Of a stretch of 64,000 nucleotides of DNA, positions 53,054 through 64,000 are shown piece by piece. Location of the stretch: assembly GCF_004117875.1 (NCBI RefSeq), contig NZ_RAHW01000003.1:496001-560000 (forward strand), written 5' to 3'. The notes below the pieces were generated by a model. The model saw only the letters and a program-made list of their open reading frames with translations, did not search any database and was not told the origin of the DNA. How positions within the stretch are numbered: the stretch's first letter is position 1; each line of letters begins with the position of its first letter. Source of the stretch: Geomonas oryzae (lineage in GTDB: Bacteria > Desulfobacterota > Desulfuromonadia > Geobacterales > Geobacteraceae). The position numbers were made by a program, and so were the translations under genes.

Positions 53054-53094
53054 TGCACCGCATATTCAACGACTGCACCGCTAAAGTCAACGAC
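53054..53094. promoter_or_regulatory. Direct repeat upstream of phoB
   Basis: Two head-to-tail copies of TGCACCGC-N5/6-TCAACGAC, 20 and 21 bases long, 35 bases before the phoB start. Two-turn spacing on one face fits an OmpR/PhoB-type regulator. The words do not match the enteric Pho box, so the assignment is tentative. Confidence 0.4.
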
Positions 53095-53221
53095 TAATGA
53101 AATCGCCCCCGCCCCCCGACGGCGCTTCGGAGAATTAAATTAGTGACGATTAACTTTTGTCGGCTATACTGCTCCAGGTGTCGGGCAGGCGACACCCACA
53201 GATGAACGCGTCGAGGCGGCG

Positions 53222-55831
53222 ATGGCCAAGAAAATCAGCGACTACGGCATCATCGGGAACATGCAGTCGGCGGCACTTGTCGGTCAGGACGGCGCCATCG
53301 ACTGGCTCTGCCTGCCGCGCCTGGACTCCCCGAGCGTCTTCGCGGCGCTCCTGGACGAGGAGCGCGGCGGCACCTTCTCGGTCACCCCGGAGGGGGAATG
53401 GGATTCCCTTCTTTCCTACGAGGAGGACAGCAACGTGCTGGTCGGGAGGTTCCGCACCCGTGGCGGCAGCTACACCCTCACCGATTTTCTCACCCTCCCC
53501 GAGCCGGACGCGGCCGGGGGAGAGCGCGACTTCGTGCTCCTGCGCCTCGTCAAGGTGGAGCGGGGAACGGTCGAGGTCCGCGTCCGTTTCGCCCCCCGGT
53601 TCGACTACGGCAGGACCGTCCCCGAGCTAGCCCTCTTCCCCGGGCGCGGCGTGGTCGCAGCGGCGGGGGGGGCGTGCCTCGCCCTCTCCTCGACGCGCCC
53701 CCTCGCCGTGCATGCCGGGGAAGCCGCCGGGGTCTGGAAACTTCGGGCCGGGGAGCGGGCCGTGCTCCGCCTGCATTACGGCGCGCCCGAGCCGGATCCC
53801 CTTCCCGAGGGGCGCGCCGAGCAGCTCCTGGTGCGGACGCTCGCCTTCTGGCGCGACTGGCTGCACCAAAGCGGCACCGGCTTTTACAACGAGCTCGGTC
53901 CGCACCGCACTGCGGTGATCCGCTCGCTCCTTACGCTGAAGCTACTCTGCTTCGAGCCGCAGGGGACCATGGCGGCCGCGGCCACCACCTCGCTTCCCGA
54001 GGAGATCGGCGGGGTGCGCAACTGGGATTACCGCTACTCCTGGGTGCGCGACACCTGCATGGCGCTCACCGCCATGTTCGAGGTGGGGCACGTCGAGGAG
54101 GTGCAGGGGTACCTCGACTGGCTCGAGCAGGTGATCAGGAAGGGAAGGCGAGGCGAGCTGCAGGTGATGTACCGCATGGACGGCTCCTCCGACCTTGCCG
54201 AGGCGTCGCTGCCGCATCTTGGCGGCTACCGCGAGTCGCGGCCGGTGCGGGTGGGAAACCTCGCCGCCCGTCAGAAGCAGTTCAGCATCTACGGCCACGT
54301 GCTGATCGCCGCCAATCTCGTGGCGAGCAAAAACCGCGGCATCGATCCGGAACTGTGGCACGGCCTGACCCTCATGTGCGACTTCGCCCGGGACCACTGG
54401 CGCGAGCCGGACTCGAGCATCTGGGAGATGCGCGGCGGGACGCGCCACTTCGTCCACTCGAAGGCTATGTGCTGGGTCACCCTGGACCGCGGGCTGCGCA
54501 TCGCGCGGCACCTGGGGCTTGCACCCGGCTCCGGCTGGGAGGAGCCGCTAAAGGAGATCAGGGACGAGGTGCTCGCCCGCGGCTGGAGCCCGCGCCTGCA
54601 GTCCTTCGTGCTCGACTACGACGGCGAGTGCCTCGATGCGAGCGCCCTCCTCATGTCGATAAACGACTTCATCGAGTACGACGATCCCATGATGCTCGCC
54701 ACCGTCGACGCCCTGCGCCGCGACCTCGCCCTGGACGGCTTCCTCTACCGCTACCGGGGCGACGACAGCCTACCGGGGCAGGACGCCACCTTCCTCGCCT
54801 GCACCCTCTGGCTCGTCACGAACCTCGCAAAGCAAGGGGAGATCGAGGAGGCCGACCTCCTCCTCTCCCTGGTGGACCAGGTGGGGGGACACCGTCACCT
54901 CCTCGCCGAGGAGTACGACCCTAAGTGGCGGGAGCAGCTCGGCAACTTCCCCCAGGCTTTCAGCCACGAGGCGTACCTCGTCGCGGCGACCGCGGTGGCG
55001 AACGCCCGCGCCGACGAGCGGAGAAAGCCGCTGCACGAGCGGGTGCTCGCCCCGGAACCCTCCGGCGGGCCGGCGCCGGACGCCGAGGAGATGGCAGCGC
55101 TCGCGGCCGAGGCGGCCACCCTTTGTGCCCCCCACCATCCCGACTACCGGGAGCTTGCCCGAAGCGGCATGGGGGAGCGCTTGGCCTCGCTCCTCTCCCG
55201 CCTGGCCGTTTTCCCCCTGGAGCGCCTGAAGACGAGCGGGGAGAAGATCTCCTTTTGGTGCAACCTGCACACCCTGCTCGTCCTTTACGGCATCCTCTCC
55301 CTTAAGGTGCGCAGCTCGGTGCAGGAGGTGCCGCGCTTTTACCGCAGGGTGGGGTGCCGCATCGGCAAGGAGGAGTACAGCGCGGAGGTGGTGCTGCACG
55401 GCATCCTGCGCGGCAACCGCCCGGCACCGGGGCGGCTCATCCCGCCGCTTTCCCCCGGAGACCCGCGCCTTGCCCACGCCGTTCGTCCGGGGGATGCGCG
55501 CGTTCTTTGCGCCGCCTTCACCGGGACGGTCTCCTCCCCCGCCGTCACCGTTTTGTCACCGCGCGCCCTGGATAAGGAACTGGACACCGCGGTCCGGCGC
55601 TACCTGGAGCGTGAGGCGCACTTCGATCCCGCCGGGAAAAGGCTCGTCCTGCCGCGTCTTTTCCGCTGGTACGACGAGTTGGGAAAAACCGGGCACGACG
55701 CGGCCGTCTTTGCGGCGGACTTCGCCGGGGAAGAGATCGCGCAAGAGATCAGGGAGCACCCGGAATCCTTCCGCCTGGAGTACGCGCCGTACGACTGGCG
55801 GCTGGCCCGCGACGAGGGGGAAAAGCGATGA
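53222..55831 (+). CDS. GH15 glucoamylase/trehalase-like protein fused to a DUF547 domain
   Basis: 869 aa cytoplasmic protein. Residues 1-240 form the beta-sandwich of family 15 hydrolases (SDYGIIGNMQSAALVGQDGAIDWLCLPR); about 245-600 form the alpha/alpha barrel with GGVRNWDYRYSWVRD, SIWEMRGG (likely catalytic acid, Glu near 401), HSKAMCWVTLDRG, LAEEYDP and GNFPQAFSHEAYL. From about 660 to 865 follows a DUF547-like region: FWCNLHTLLVLYGIL, VVLHGILRGN, DPRLAHAV, LDKELDTAVRRYL and LVLPRLFRWYDELG. The usual Cys-Pro segment of DUF547 reads CAAFTGTVSSPAVT. GH15 enzymes split alpha-glucosidic bonds including trehalose. It overlaps the next gene by four bases, so product and enolase-family enzyme are probably coupled. 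Confidence 0.85.
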   Translation: MAKKISDYGIIGNMQSAALVGQDGAIDWLCLPRLDSPSVFAALLDEERGGTFSVTPEGEWDSLLSYEEDSNVLVGRFRTRGGSYTLTDFLTLPEPDAAGGERDFVLLRLVKVERGTVEVRVRFAPRFDYGRTVPELALFPGRGVVAAAGGACLALSSTRPLAVHAGEAAGVWKLRAGERAVLRLHYGAPEPDPLPEGRAEQLLVRTLAFWRDWLHQSGTGFYNELGPHRTAVIRSLLTLKLLCFEPQGTMAAAATTSLPEEIGGVRNWDYRYSWVRDTCMALTAMFEVGHVEEVQGYLDWLEQVIRKGRRGELQVMYRMDGSSDLAEASLPHLGGYRESRPVRVGNLAARQKQFSIYGHVLIAANLVASKNRGIDPELWHGLTLMCDFARDHWREPDSSIWEMRGGTRHFVHSKAMCWVTLDRGLRIARHLGLAPGSGWEEPLKEIRDEVLARGWSPRLQSFVLDYDGECLDASALLMSINDFIEYDDPMMLATVDALRRDLALDGFLYRYRGDDSLPGQDATFLACTLWLVTNLAKQGEIEEADLLLSLVDQVGGHRHLLAEEYDPKWREQLGNFPQAFSHEAYLVAATAVANARADERRKPLHERVLAPEPSGGPAPDAEEMAALAAEAATLCAPHHPDYRELARSGMGERLASLLSRLAVFPLERLKTSGEKISFWCNLHTLLVLYGILSLKVRSSVQEVPRFYRRVGCRIGKEEYSAEVVLHGILRGNRPAPGRLIPPLSPGDPRLAHAVRPGDARVLCAAFTGTVSSPAVTVLSPRALDKELDTAVRRYLEREAHFDPAGKRLVLPRLFRWYDELGKTGHDAAVFAADFAGEEIAQEIREHPESFRLEYAPYDWRLARDEGEKR

Positions 55832-56922
55832 GAAACGTGGTGGAGAGGGTCGAGGTGAAGGCGTACCGCATCCCGACCGAGGAGCCGGAGTCCGACGGCA
55901 CCTGCCTGTGGGACGAGACCGTAATGGTCGCGGTGCACCTTTACTGCAAGGGGGTGCGCGGCTTCGGCTACAGCTACGCGCACGAGTCGGCGGCGACGCT
56001 CATCCGCGACCGGCTCGGCGAGCTCGTGCGCGGGCGGGACCCCTTCGACATCCCCGGCTGCCGACTCGCCCTTAACGGTGCGCTGCGCAACCTGGGGGAC
56101 GCCGGCATCGGCATGATGGCCGTCTCCGCGGTGGACGCAGCGCTTTGGGATCTGAAGGCGCGCCTTTTAGAGCTCCCGCTCGTCTCGCTCTTAGGGGGCG
56201 CGCGCGAAAGCGTCCCGGTCTACGGCAGCGGCGGCTTCACCTCCTACACGGTCGAGAAACTCGAACGTCAGCTCTCCGGCTGGGCGGAGCGCGGCATAAC
56301 CCGGGTGAAGATGAAGGTGGGGCGTGACCCCGTGGCCGACCCGGAGCGCGTCGCCGCCGCGCGTCGGGCGATCGGGCAGGAAACCGGGCTCATGGTGGAC
56401 GCAAACGGCGGCTACGCCAGAAAGGAGGCGCTGCGCCTTGCCCGCCTCTTCGCCGCGCAAGGGGTCGACTGGTTCGAGGAGCCGGTGTCGCACCGGGACC
56501 GGGAAGGGCTGCGCCTGGTGCGGGACTTGGCCCCGGAGGGGATGGAGGTCTCAAGCGGCGAGTACGGCTTCAACGCGCGCTACTTCCTCGACCTTTTGCG
56601 TGACGGCTGCGTCGACGTCATGCAGGCCGACGCCACGCGCTGCGGGGTCACCGGCTTCCTGGAGGCCGCCGCCCTCTGCGAGGCCTGGCACATCCCCCTC
56701 TCCTCGCACTGCGCCCCCGCCCTGCACCTGCACCTTTGCTGCACCGCGACGTCGGTGCGCCACCTGGAATACTTTCACGACCACGTCCGGATCGAGCGGA
56801 GGCTCCTCGAGGGGGTGGTGGAGCCCCACGAGGGCTCCCTCTTCCCCGATTTGACGCGCCACGGCCACGGCCTGTCCCTTCGGGAGGACGAGGCGAAGCG
56901 CTTCGAGATCCGACCGCTGTAA
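55828..56922 (+). CDS. Enolase-superfamily enzyme (mandelate racemase subgroup)
   Basis: 364 aa. Catalytic Lys161 and Lys163 in RVKMKVG, metal ligands Asp191 (VDANGG), Glu217 (FEEP) and Glu245 (SGEYG), and the Asp268/His294 dyad (QADATRCGG-like, SSHCAP). These are the residues of the mandelate racemase group, which abstracts a proton next to a carboxylate; members dehydrate sugar acids or racemise hydroxy acids. The substrate cannot be set by sequence reading; the GH15 and FAD-dehydrogenase neighbours point to a sugar acid or 2-hydroxy acid. Overlaps the GH15 gene by four bases and is followed 13 bases later by the dehydrogenase gene. Confidence 0.88.
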   Translation: MRNVVERVEVKAYRIPTEEPESDGTCLWDETVMVAVHLYCKGVRGFGYSYAHESAATLIRDRLGELVRGRDPFDIPGCRLALNGALRNLGDAGIGMMAVSAVDAALWDLKARLLELPLVSLLGGARESVPVYGSGGFTSYTVEKLERQLSGWAERGITRVKMKVGRDPVADPERVAAARRAIGQETGLMVDANGGYARKEALRLARLFAAQGVDWFEEPVSHRDREGLRLVRDLAPEGMEVSSGEYGFNARYFLDLLRDGCVDVMQADATRCGVTGFLEAAALCEAWHIPLSSHCAPALHLHLCCTATSVRHLEYFHDHVRIERRLLEGVVEPHEGSLFPDLTRHGHGLSLREDEAKRFEIRPL

Positions 56923-56935
56923 CACCGGAGGAACC

Positions 56936-59842
56936 ATGAAGAAAAGGGAAACAAACGAGAGCGAGCTGCAAGGCATGAACGCGAAGGCCCTGGAGGCGGC
57001 GCTCAGGGAGGCGGTCGACGGCGAGGTCCGTTTCGACGATACGAGCCGCGCCCTCTACGCGACCGACGCCTCCAACTACCGCCAGATACCGATCGGCGTG
57101 GTGCTGCCGAAAACGACCGACGCCGTGGTTAGGACCCTGGAGGTCTGCCGACGGCACGGCGCCCCCGTGGTCTCGCGCGGCGGCGGCACCGCCCTTTGCG
57201 GGCAGACCTGCAACGCCGCCGTCGTCATCGACCACTCGAAGTACCTGCGCGGCATCCTCGAGATCGACCCGGAAAAAAGGACGGCGCGGGTGCAGCCGGG
57301 GGTCGTCCTCGACCGGTTGCGGGAAGAGACCGAGAAGTTTCACCTCACCTACGGCCCCGACCCCGCCACCCACACCCACAACACCTTCGGCGGCATGATC
57401 GGCAACAACTCCTGCGGCATCCACTCGGTGATGGCGGGGCGCACCGCGGACAACGTCATCGAGATGGAGGTGATCACCTACGACGGCGTGCGCATGAAGG
57501 TCGGGGCGACTCCCGAGGAGGAGCTCACCCGCATCATCGCGGCAGGCGGCAGGCGCGGCGAGATCTACGCCGGACTGCGCGCGCTGCGCGACGACTACGC
57601 GGAGCTCATCCGGCGCCGCTACCCGAAGATCCCGCGCCGCGTCTCCGGCTTCAACCTGGACGACCTCCTCCCCGAGAACGGCTGCAACGTGGCGCGCGCC
57701 CTGGTCGGGACCGAGGGGACCTGCATCACCGTCCTCGAGGCGACGGTGCGCCTCGTGCACTCACCGCCGGCGCGCACCCTTTTGGTGCTAGGCTACCCGG
57801 ACGTCTTTTCCGCCGCCGACCACGTGAGCGAGCTGATGGCGTTCGAACCGGTGGGGCTCGAGGGTCTCGACGAGCTCCTCATTCACTTCATGAAAAAAAA
57901 GAGGCTGCACCCGGAGGACGTGCAGCTCCTCCCCGAGGGTAAGGGGTGGCTTCTGGTCGAGTTCGGCGGCGACACCAAGAAGGACGCGGACCAAAAGGCG
58001 CGCCGGGCGATGGAGAAACTCGGCAGTAAGGCGAATCCCCCCTCCATGAAGCTCTTCACCGACGCGGGTGAGGAGAAGATGGTCTGGGAGGTGCGGGAAT
58101 CGGGGCTTGGCGCCACGGCGAACGTCCCGGGGGTCCCGCTCGGGTGGCCCGGATGGGAGGACGCCGCCATCCCCCCCGAGAAGCTCGGCCCCTACCTGCG
58201 CGAGTTCCGCGCCCTGCTCGACCGGCACGGGCTCATCGCCTCGCTCTACGGCCACTTCGGCCAGGGGTGCATCCACTGCCGCATCTCCTTCGACCTCTTC
58301 ACCCACGAGGGGGTGGCGAACTTCATGGCCTTTCTGGACGAGGCGACCGACATGGTCGCTCGTTACGGCGGCTCCTTCTCCGCGGAGCACGGCGACGGGC
58401 AGTCGAAGGCGATGTACCTGGAGAAGATGTACGGCCCGGAGCTCGTCGAGGCCTTCCGACGCTTCAAGGAGCTTTGGGACCCGGAATGGAAGATGAACCC
58501 GGGCAAGGTGGTCGAGCCTTACCGCCCCGACCAGAACCTGAGGCTCGGCACCGATTACAACCCGTGGCAGCCCGAGACCCGCTTTCGCTACCCGCAAGAC
58601 GACGGCAGCCTGCCGCGCGCCGTCTTGCGCTGCGTCGGCGTCGGCAAGTGCCGCCGCGACCGCGACGCCTTCATGTGCCCGAGCTTTCTCGCGACCCTCG
58701 AGGAAAAGCACACGACCCGCGGGCGCGCCCGCGTCCTTTTCGAGATGTTCCGGGGCGACTTCCTCTCCGACCGCTGGCGAAGCGCGGAGGTGCTCGACGC
58801 GCTCAAGTACTGCCTCTCCTGCAAGGGGTGCAAGACCGACTGCCCGGTGAACGTCGACATGGCGACCTACAAGGCGGAGTTTCTGTACCACCACTACCGG
58901 CACCGGCTGCGCCCCCTCGCCGCCTACTCCATGGGGCTCATCGGCATCTGGGGCGTTATCGGGGGGAGGTTTCCCGCCCTTGCCAATTTCGCCGGCCAGA
59001 CCCCGGGTTTGCGCGCGATCACCAAGGCGGTCGCCGGGATCGCTAAGGAGCGGAGCATGCCGCGCTTCGCCGACGAGAGCTTCACCTCCGGGTATAAAAA
59101 GACGGCGCACGCAGCGGAAAAGGGACGCCCGGTCCTTCTCTACCCGGACCTCTTCAACGACTGTTTCTTCCCCGAGACCCTGCAGGCGGCCGCCGAGCTC
59201 TTGGGGCACTACGGCCTGCGGGTGATCGTCCCGGAAAAGCGCCCCCCCGCGGTCCGCCCCCCCATCGACTACGGCATGCTCGATTACGCGAGGAAAAAGA
59301 TCCTGCAGGCGGTCGACGAGCTGCATCCCTACGTGCGCGACGGGATACCGGTCCTCATCCTCGAGCCCAGCACCGCGGCGGTCTTTCGCGACGAGCTTCC
59401 CGAGCTCTTCCCGGAGCACGAGGACGGCAAGCGGGTGAGCGCCCTCACCTTTACCGTCGCCGAGTTCATGAAGAGAGAGGGGCTCGTCCCGCCGAAACTC
59501 CAGGGGAGGATCATTTACCACGCCCACTGTCACCAGAAGGCGCTCTTGAACCCCGAGGCGGCCCGGGAACTGATCGGCAGGATGGGGCTGATCCTCATCG
59601 AGCCCCAGAAAGGTTGCTGCGGCATGGCCGGCTCCTTCGGCTTCGAGAAGGAGAAGTACCAGATCTCCATGCGCATAGGCGAGCTCGGGCTCTTACCCGC
59701 GGTGCGCGACGCGCTCCCCACCGACTACATCGTGGCGGACGGCTTTTCCTGCCGCACCCAGATCCTGCAGGCGACCAGCCGCAAGCCCATGCACCTGGTC
59801 GAGCTCATGCTCCTCGCCATGAAGCTGGGCAACCCCGCGTAG
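56936..59842 (+). CDS. FAD-binding 2-hydroxyacid dehydrogenase with Fe-S and CCG domains (YdiJ-like)
   Basis: 968 aa. FAD-binding domain at about 45-280 (RGGGTALCGQTCN, GGMIGNNSCGIHSV), FAD-oxidase C-terminal domain to about 540 (SLYGHFGQGCIHCRI, SAEHGDGQSKAMYLEKMYGPEL), two 4Fe-4S sites at about 563-650 (CVGVGKCRRDRDAFMCPS; CLSCKGCKTDCPVNV), and the CCG domain (HAHCHQKALLNP, KGCCGMAGSFG) at about 860-905. This single-chain layout equals E. coli YdiJ, a D-2-hydroxyacid (2-hydroxyglutarate) dehydrogenase, and D-lactate dehydrogenases. Electrons probably go to quinone or a carrier. Last gene of the GH15/enolase group; ribosome site GGAGGAACC. Confidence 0.9.
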   Translation: MKKRETNESELQGMNAKALEAALREAVDGEVRFDDTSRALYATDASNYRQIPIGVVLPKTTDAVVRTLEVCRRHGAPVVSRGGGTALCGQTCNAAVVIDHSKYLRGILEIDPEKRTARVQPGVVLDRLREETEKFHLTYGPDPATHTHNTFGGMIGNNSCGIHSVMAGRTADNVIEMEVITYDGVRMKVGATPEEELTRIIAAGGRRGEIYAGLRALRDDYAELIRRRYPKIPRRVSGFNLDDLLPENGCNVARALVGTEGTCITVLEATVRLVHSPPARTLLVLGYPDVFSAADHVSELMAFEPVGLEGLDELLIHFMKKKRLHPEDVQLLPEGKGWLLVEFGGDTKKDADQKARRAMEKLGSKANPPSMKLFTDAGEEKMVWEVRESGLGATANVPGVPLGWPGWEDAAIPPEKLGPYLREFRALLDRHGLIASLYGHFGQGCIHCRISFDLFTHEGVANFMAFLDEATDMVARYGGSFSAEHGDGQSKAMYLEKMYGPELVEAFRRFKELWDPEWKMNPGKVVEPYRPDQNLRLGTDYNPWQPETRFRYPQDDGSLPRAVLRCVGVGKCRRDRDAFMCPSFLATLEEKHTTRGRARVLFEMFRGDFLSDRWRSAEVLDALKYCLSCKGCKTDCPVNVDMATYKAEFLYHHYRHRLRPLAAYSMGLIGIWGVIGGRFPALANFAGQTPGLRAITKAVAGIAKERSMPRFADESFTSGYKKTAHAAEKGRPVLLYPDLFNDCFFPETLQAAAELLGHYGLRVIVPEKRPPAVRPPIDYGMLDYARKKILQAVDELHPYVRDGIPVLILEPSTAAVFRDELPELFPEHEDGKRVSALTFTVAEFMKREGLVPPKLQGRIIYHAHCHQKALLNPEAARELIGRMGLILIEPQKGCCGMAGSFGFEKEKYQISMRIGELGLLPAVRDALPTDYIVADGFSCRTQILQATSRKPMHLVELMLLAMKLGNPA

Positions 59843-60014
59843 GAAATCGTCCTACATATCATTAGGACCAGCCTCGCTAGCTCGACGCCGTGACACTGTG
59901 TTAAAGTTCGGCCCAAAGCTTTCAAAGTGTCGGCGCAATGTTACAATGACTGTCAGAAACAGGCGATCATGGTCGTCACACAGAAGGCTCGCTCTCATTC
60001 CTTTCGGAGCTACC

Positions 60015-60638
60015 TTGAGATTCATCTGCACAGTCATTACTCTGCTCTCTCTTGCCATCGCCCTTCCGGTTCATGCCGAGGAGCATCAAAAGTTCACCGA
60101 GCTCGCGGGGACCCGCGCCCTGATCAGCCAGCTGCGCGCAGGCGGCTTCGTGCTTTTCATGCGGCACGCGCCGACCGACAGCAGCAAACCCGACCAGTTC
60201 CCCCTCACCGACCCAAACGACTGCTCGAAGCAGCGCCCCCTGATCGAGGAGGGGCGCCAGGTCGCCCGCTTCCTCGGGGAGACGCTGCGCCGGGGGAGAA
60301 TCCCAGTGGACGAGGTCTACGCGGGACCGCTTTGCCGGACGAGGGAGACCGCACTTGCCGCCTTCGGGAATTTCAAGGTGAGTCAGAAACTGATGACCAC
60401 GACGAACCTCACCACCGAAGAAAAAGCTCCGTACCTGGATGAGTTGAGGCGCCTGCTCTCGTCACCGGTGCCAAAGGGAAACCGTGTCATCGTCGGGCAC
60501 GCGCCAAACCTCGCCGACCTGATCGGTTACTTCCCAAGCCCCGAAGGGGCAATCGTCGTGTTCCAGCCCATGGGCAACGGCCGTTTCAACTACCTCGCCA
60601 CCATCCCCCCCGCCGCCTGGCCCAAGCTGATCAAGTAG
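60015..60638 (+). CDS. Exported histidine phosphatase family protein
   Basis: 207 aa. With a TTG start at 60015 the protein opens with a clear signal peptide (RFICTVITLLSLAIALPVHAEE) and has GGAG 5 bases before the start; longer in-frame starts bury that signal inside the chain and are less likely. The branch-2-like catalytic RHA appears in VLFMRHAPTD, followed by PLCRTRETALAA and VIVGHAPNLADL with the second histidine. Periplasmic phosphomonoesterase of unknown substrate. Fourteen bases separate it from the next kinase gene, so it may share its transcript. Confidence 0.82.
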   Translation: MRFICTVITLLSLAIALPVHAEEHQKFTELAGTRALISQLRAGGFVLFMRHAPTDSSKPDQFPLTDPNDCSKQRPLIEEGRQVARFLGETLRRGRIPVDEVYAGPLCRTRETALAAFGNFKVSQKLMTTTNLTTEEKAPYLDELRRLLSSPVPKGNRVIVGHAPNLADLIGYFPSPEGAIVVFQPMGNGRFNYLATIPPAAWPKLIK

Positions 60639-60652
60639 AGGGAGTGGTTTCC

Positions 60653-64000
<3,348 letters not shown>

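Noticed and set aside
57788-59533. Leftward 581-codon open frame
   Set aside because: Lies inside the YdiJ-like gene on the other strand; no family pattern.
59834-59856. GTAGGA/TCCTAC dyad over the YdiJ-like stop codon as a regulator site like that at 49944
   Set aside because: Spacing differs, the stem includes the stop codon, and it lies at a gene end; more likely a small hairpin by chance.

Overview
The window looks like chromosome of a high-GC deltaproteobacterium of the Geobacter type (Geobacterales, Geomonas/Citrifermentans-like). This is an inference from content: multihaem c-type cytochromes with two kinds of ammonia-forming nitrite reductase, a carboxynorspermidine polyamine route, a Dcu dicarboxylate carrier under sigma-54 control, many PAS histidine kinases, long chemoreceptors and a PilZ protein. 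No phage, plasmid or intact insertion sequence is visible.

Layout. 1-4770: leftward polyamine operon (HTH-cupin regulator, carboxynorspermidine dehydrogenase, decarboxylase, speA cut by the window edge) with a sigma-70 promoter bracketed by two operator-like dyads. 4800-5980: structured leader and folD. 6130-12200: Dcu transporter with a sigma-54 promoter and two enhancer palindromes, then the cognate response regulator and sensor kinase downstream of rbgA. 12347-18700: small ferritin-like protein, MFS carrier with MarR regulator, DUF255 thioredoxin-like protein, HIT protein, HPP membrane protein. 18860-23610: nitrite ammonification locus: nrfA with a sigma-54 promoter, PAS/sigma-54 activator and a c-haem sensor kinase. 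23690-30790: secreted coiled-coil protein, TPR protein, a 982-aa unknown protein, an FN3 protein, a PhnA-like protein; then tRNA-Gly, a CheY-like regulator and a methyltransferase.

32260-33860: manganese (yybP-ykoY) riboswitch ahead of a ribbon-helix-helix protein and a Tim44-like protein. 33885-40890: chemosensory operon cheR, poly-HAMP receptor, STAS protein, cheA. 41100-43710: hybrid kinase and a repeat island. 43715-47370: octaheme nitrite reductase and a dCache chemoreceptor. 47670-53100: hybrid kinase, DUF1294 protein, PilZ protein, phoBR. 53220-59840: three rightward genes, a GH15-DUF547 fusion, an enolase-superfamily enzyme and a YdiJ-like FAD/Fe-S dehydrogenase. 60015-64000: exported histidine phosphatase and a multi-PAS kinase cut by the window end.

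The strongest non-gene signals are regulatory. Palindromes GTTACC-N4-GGTAAC lie at both the nrfA enhancer and the activator gene's own promoter. Boxes TTGAC-N4-GTCAA (CRP/FNR type) precede the nrfA activator, the haem kinase and the octaheme reductase, which suggests that the two distant nitrite reductase loci form one regulon. A shared motif links the dcu promoter to the operon that encodes its two-component system. Operator assignments are read from sequence and untested.
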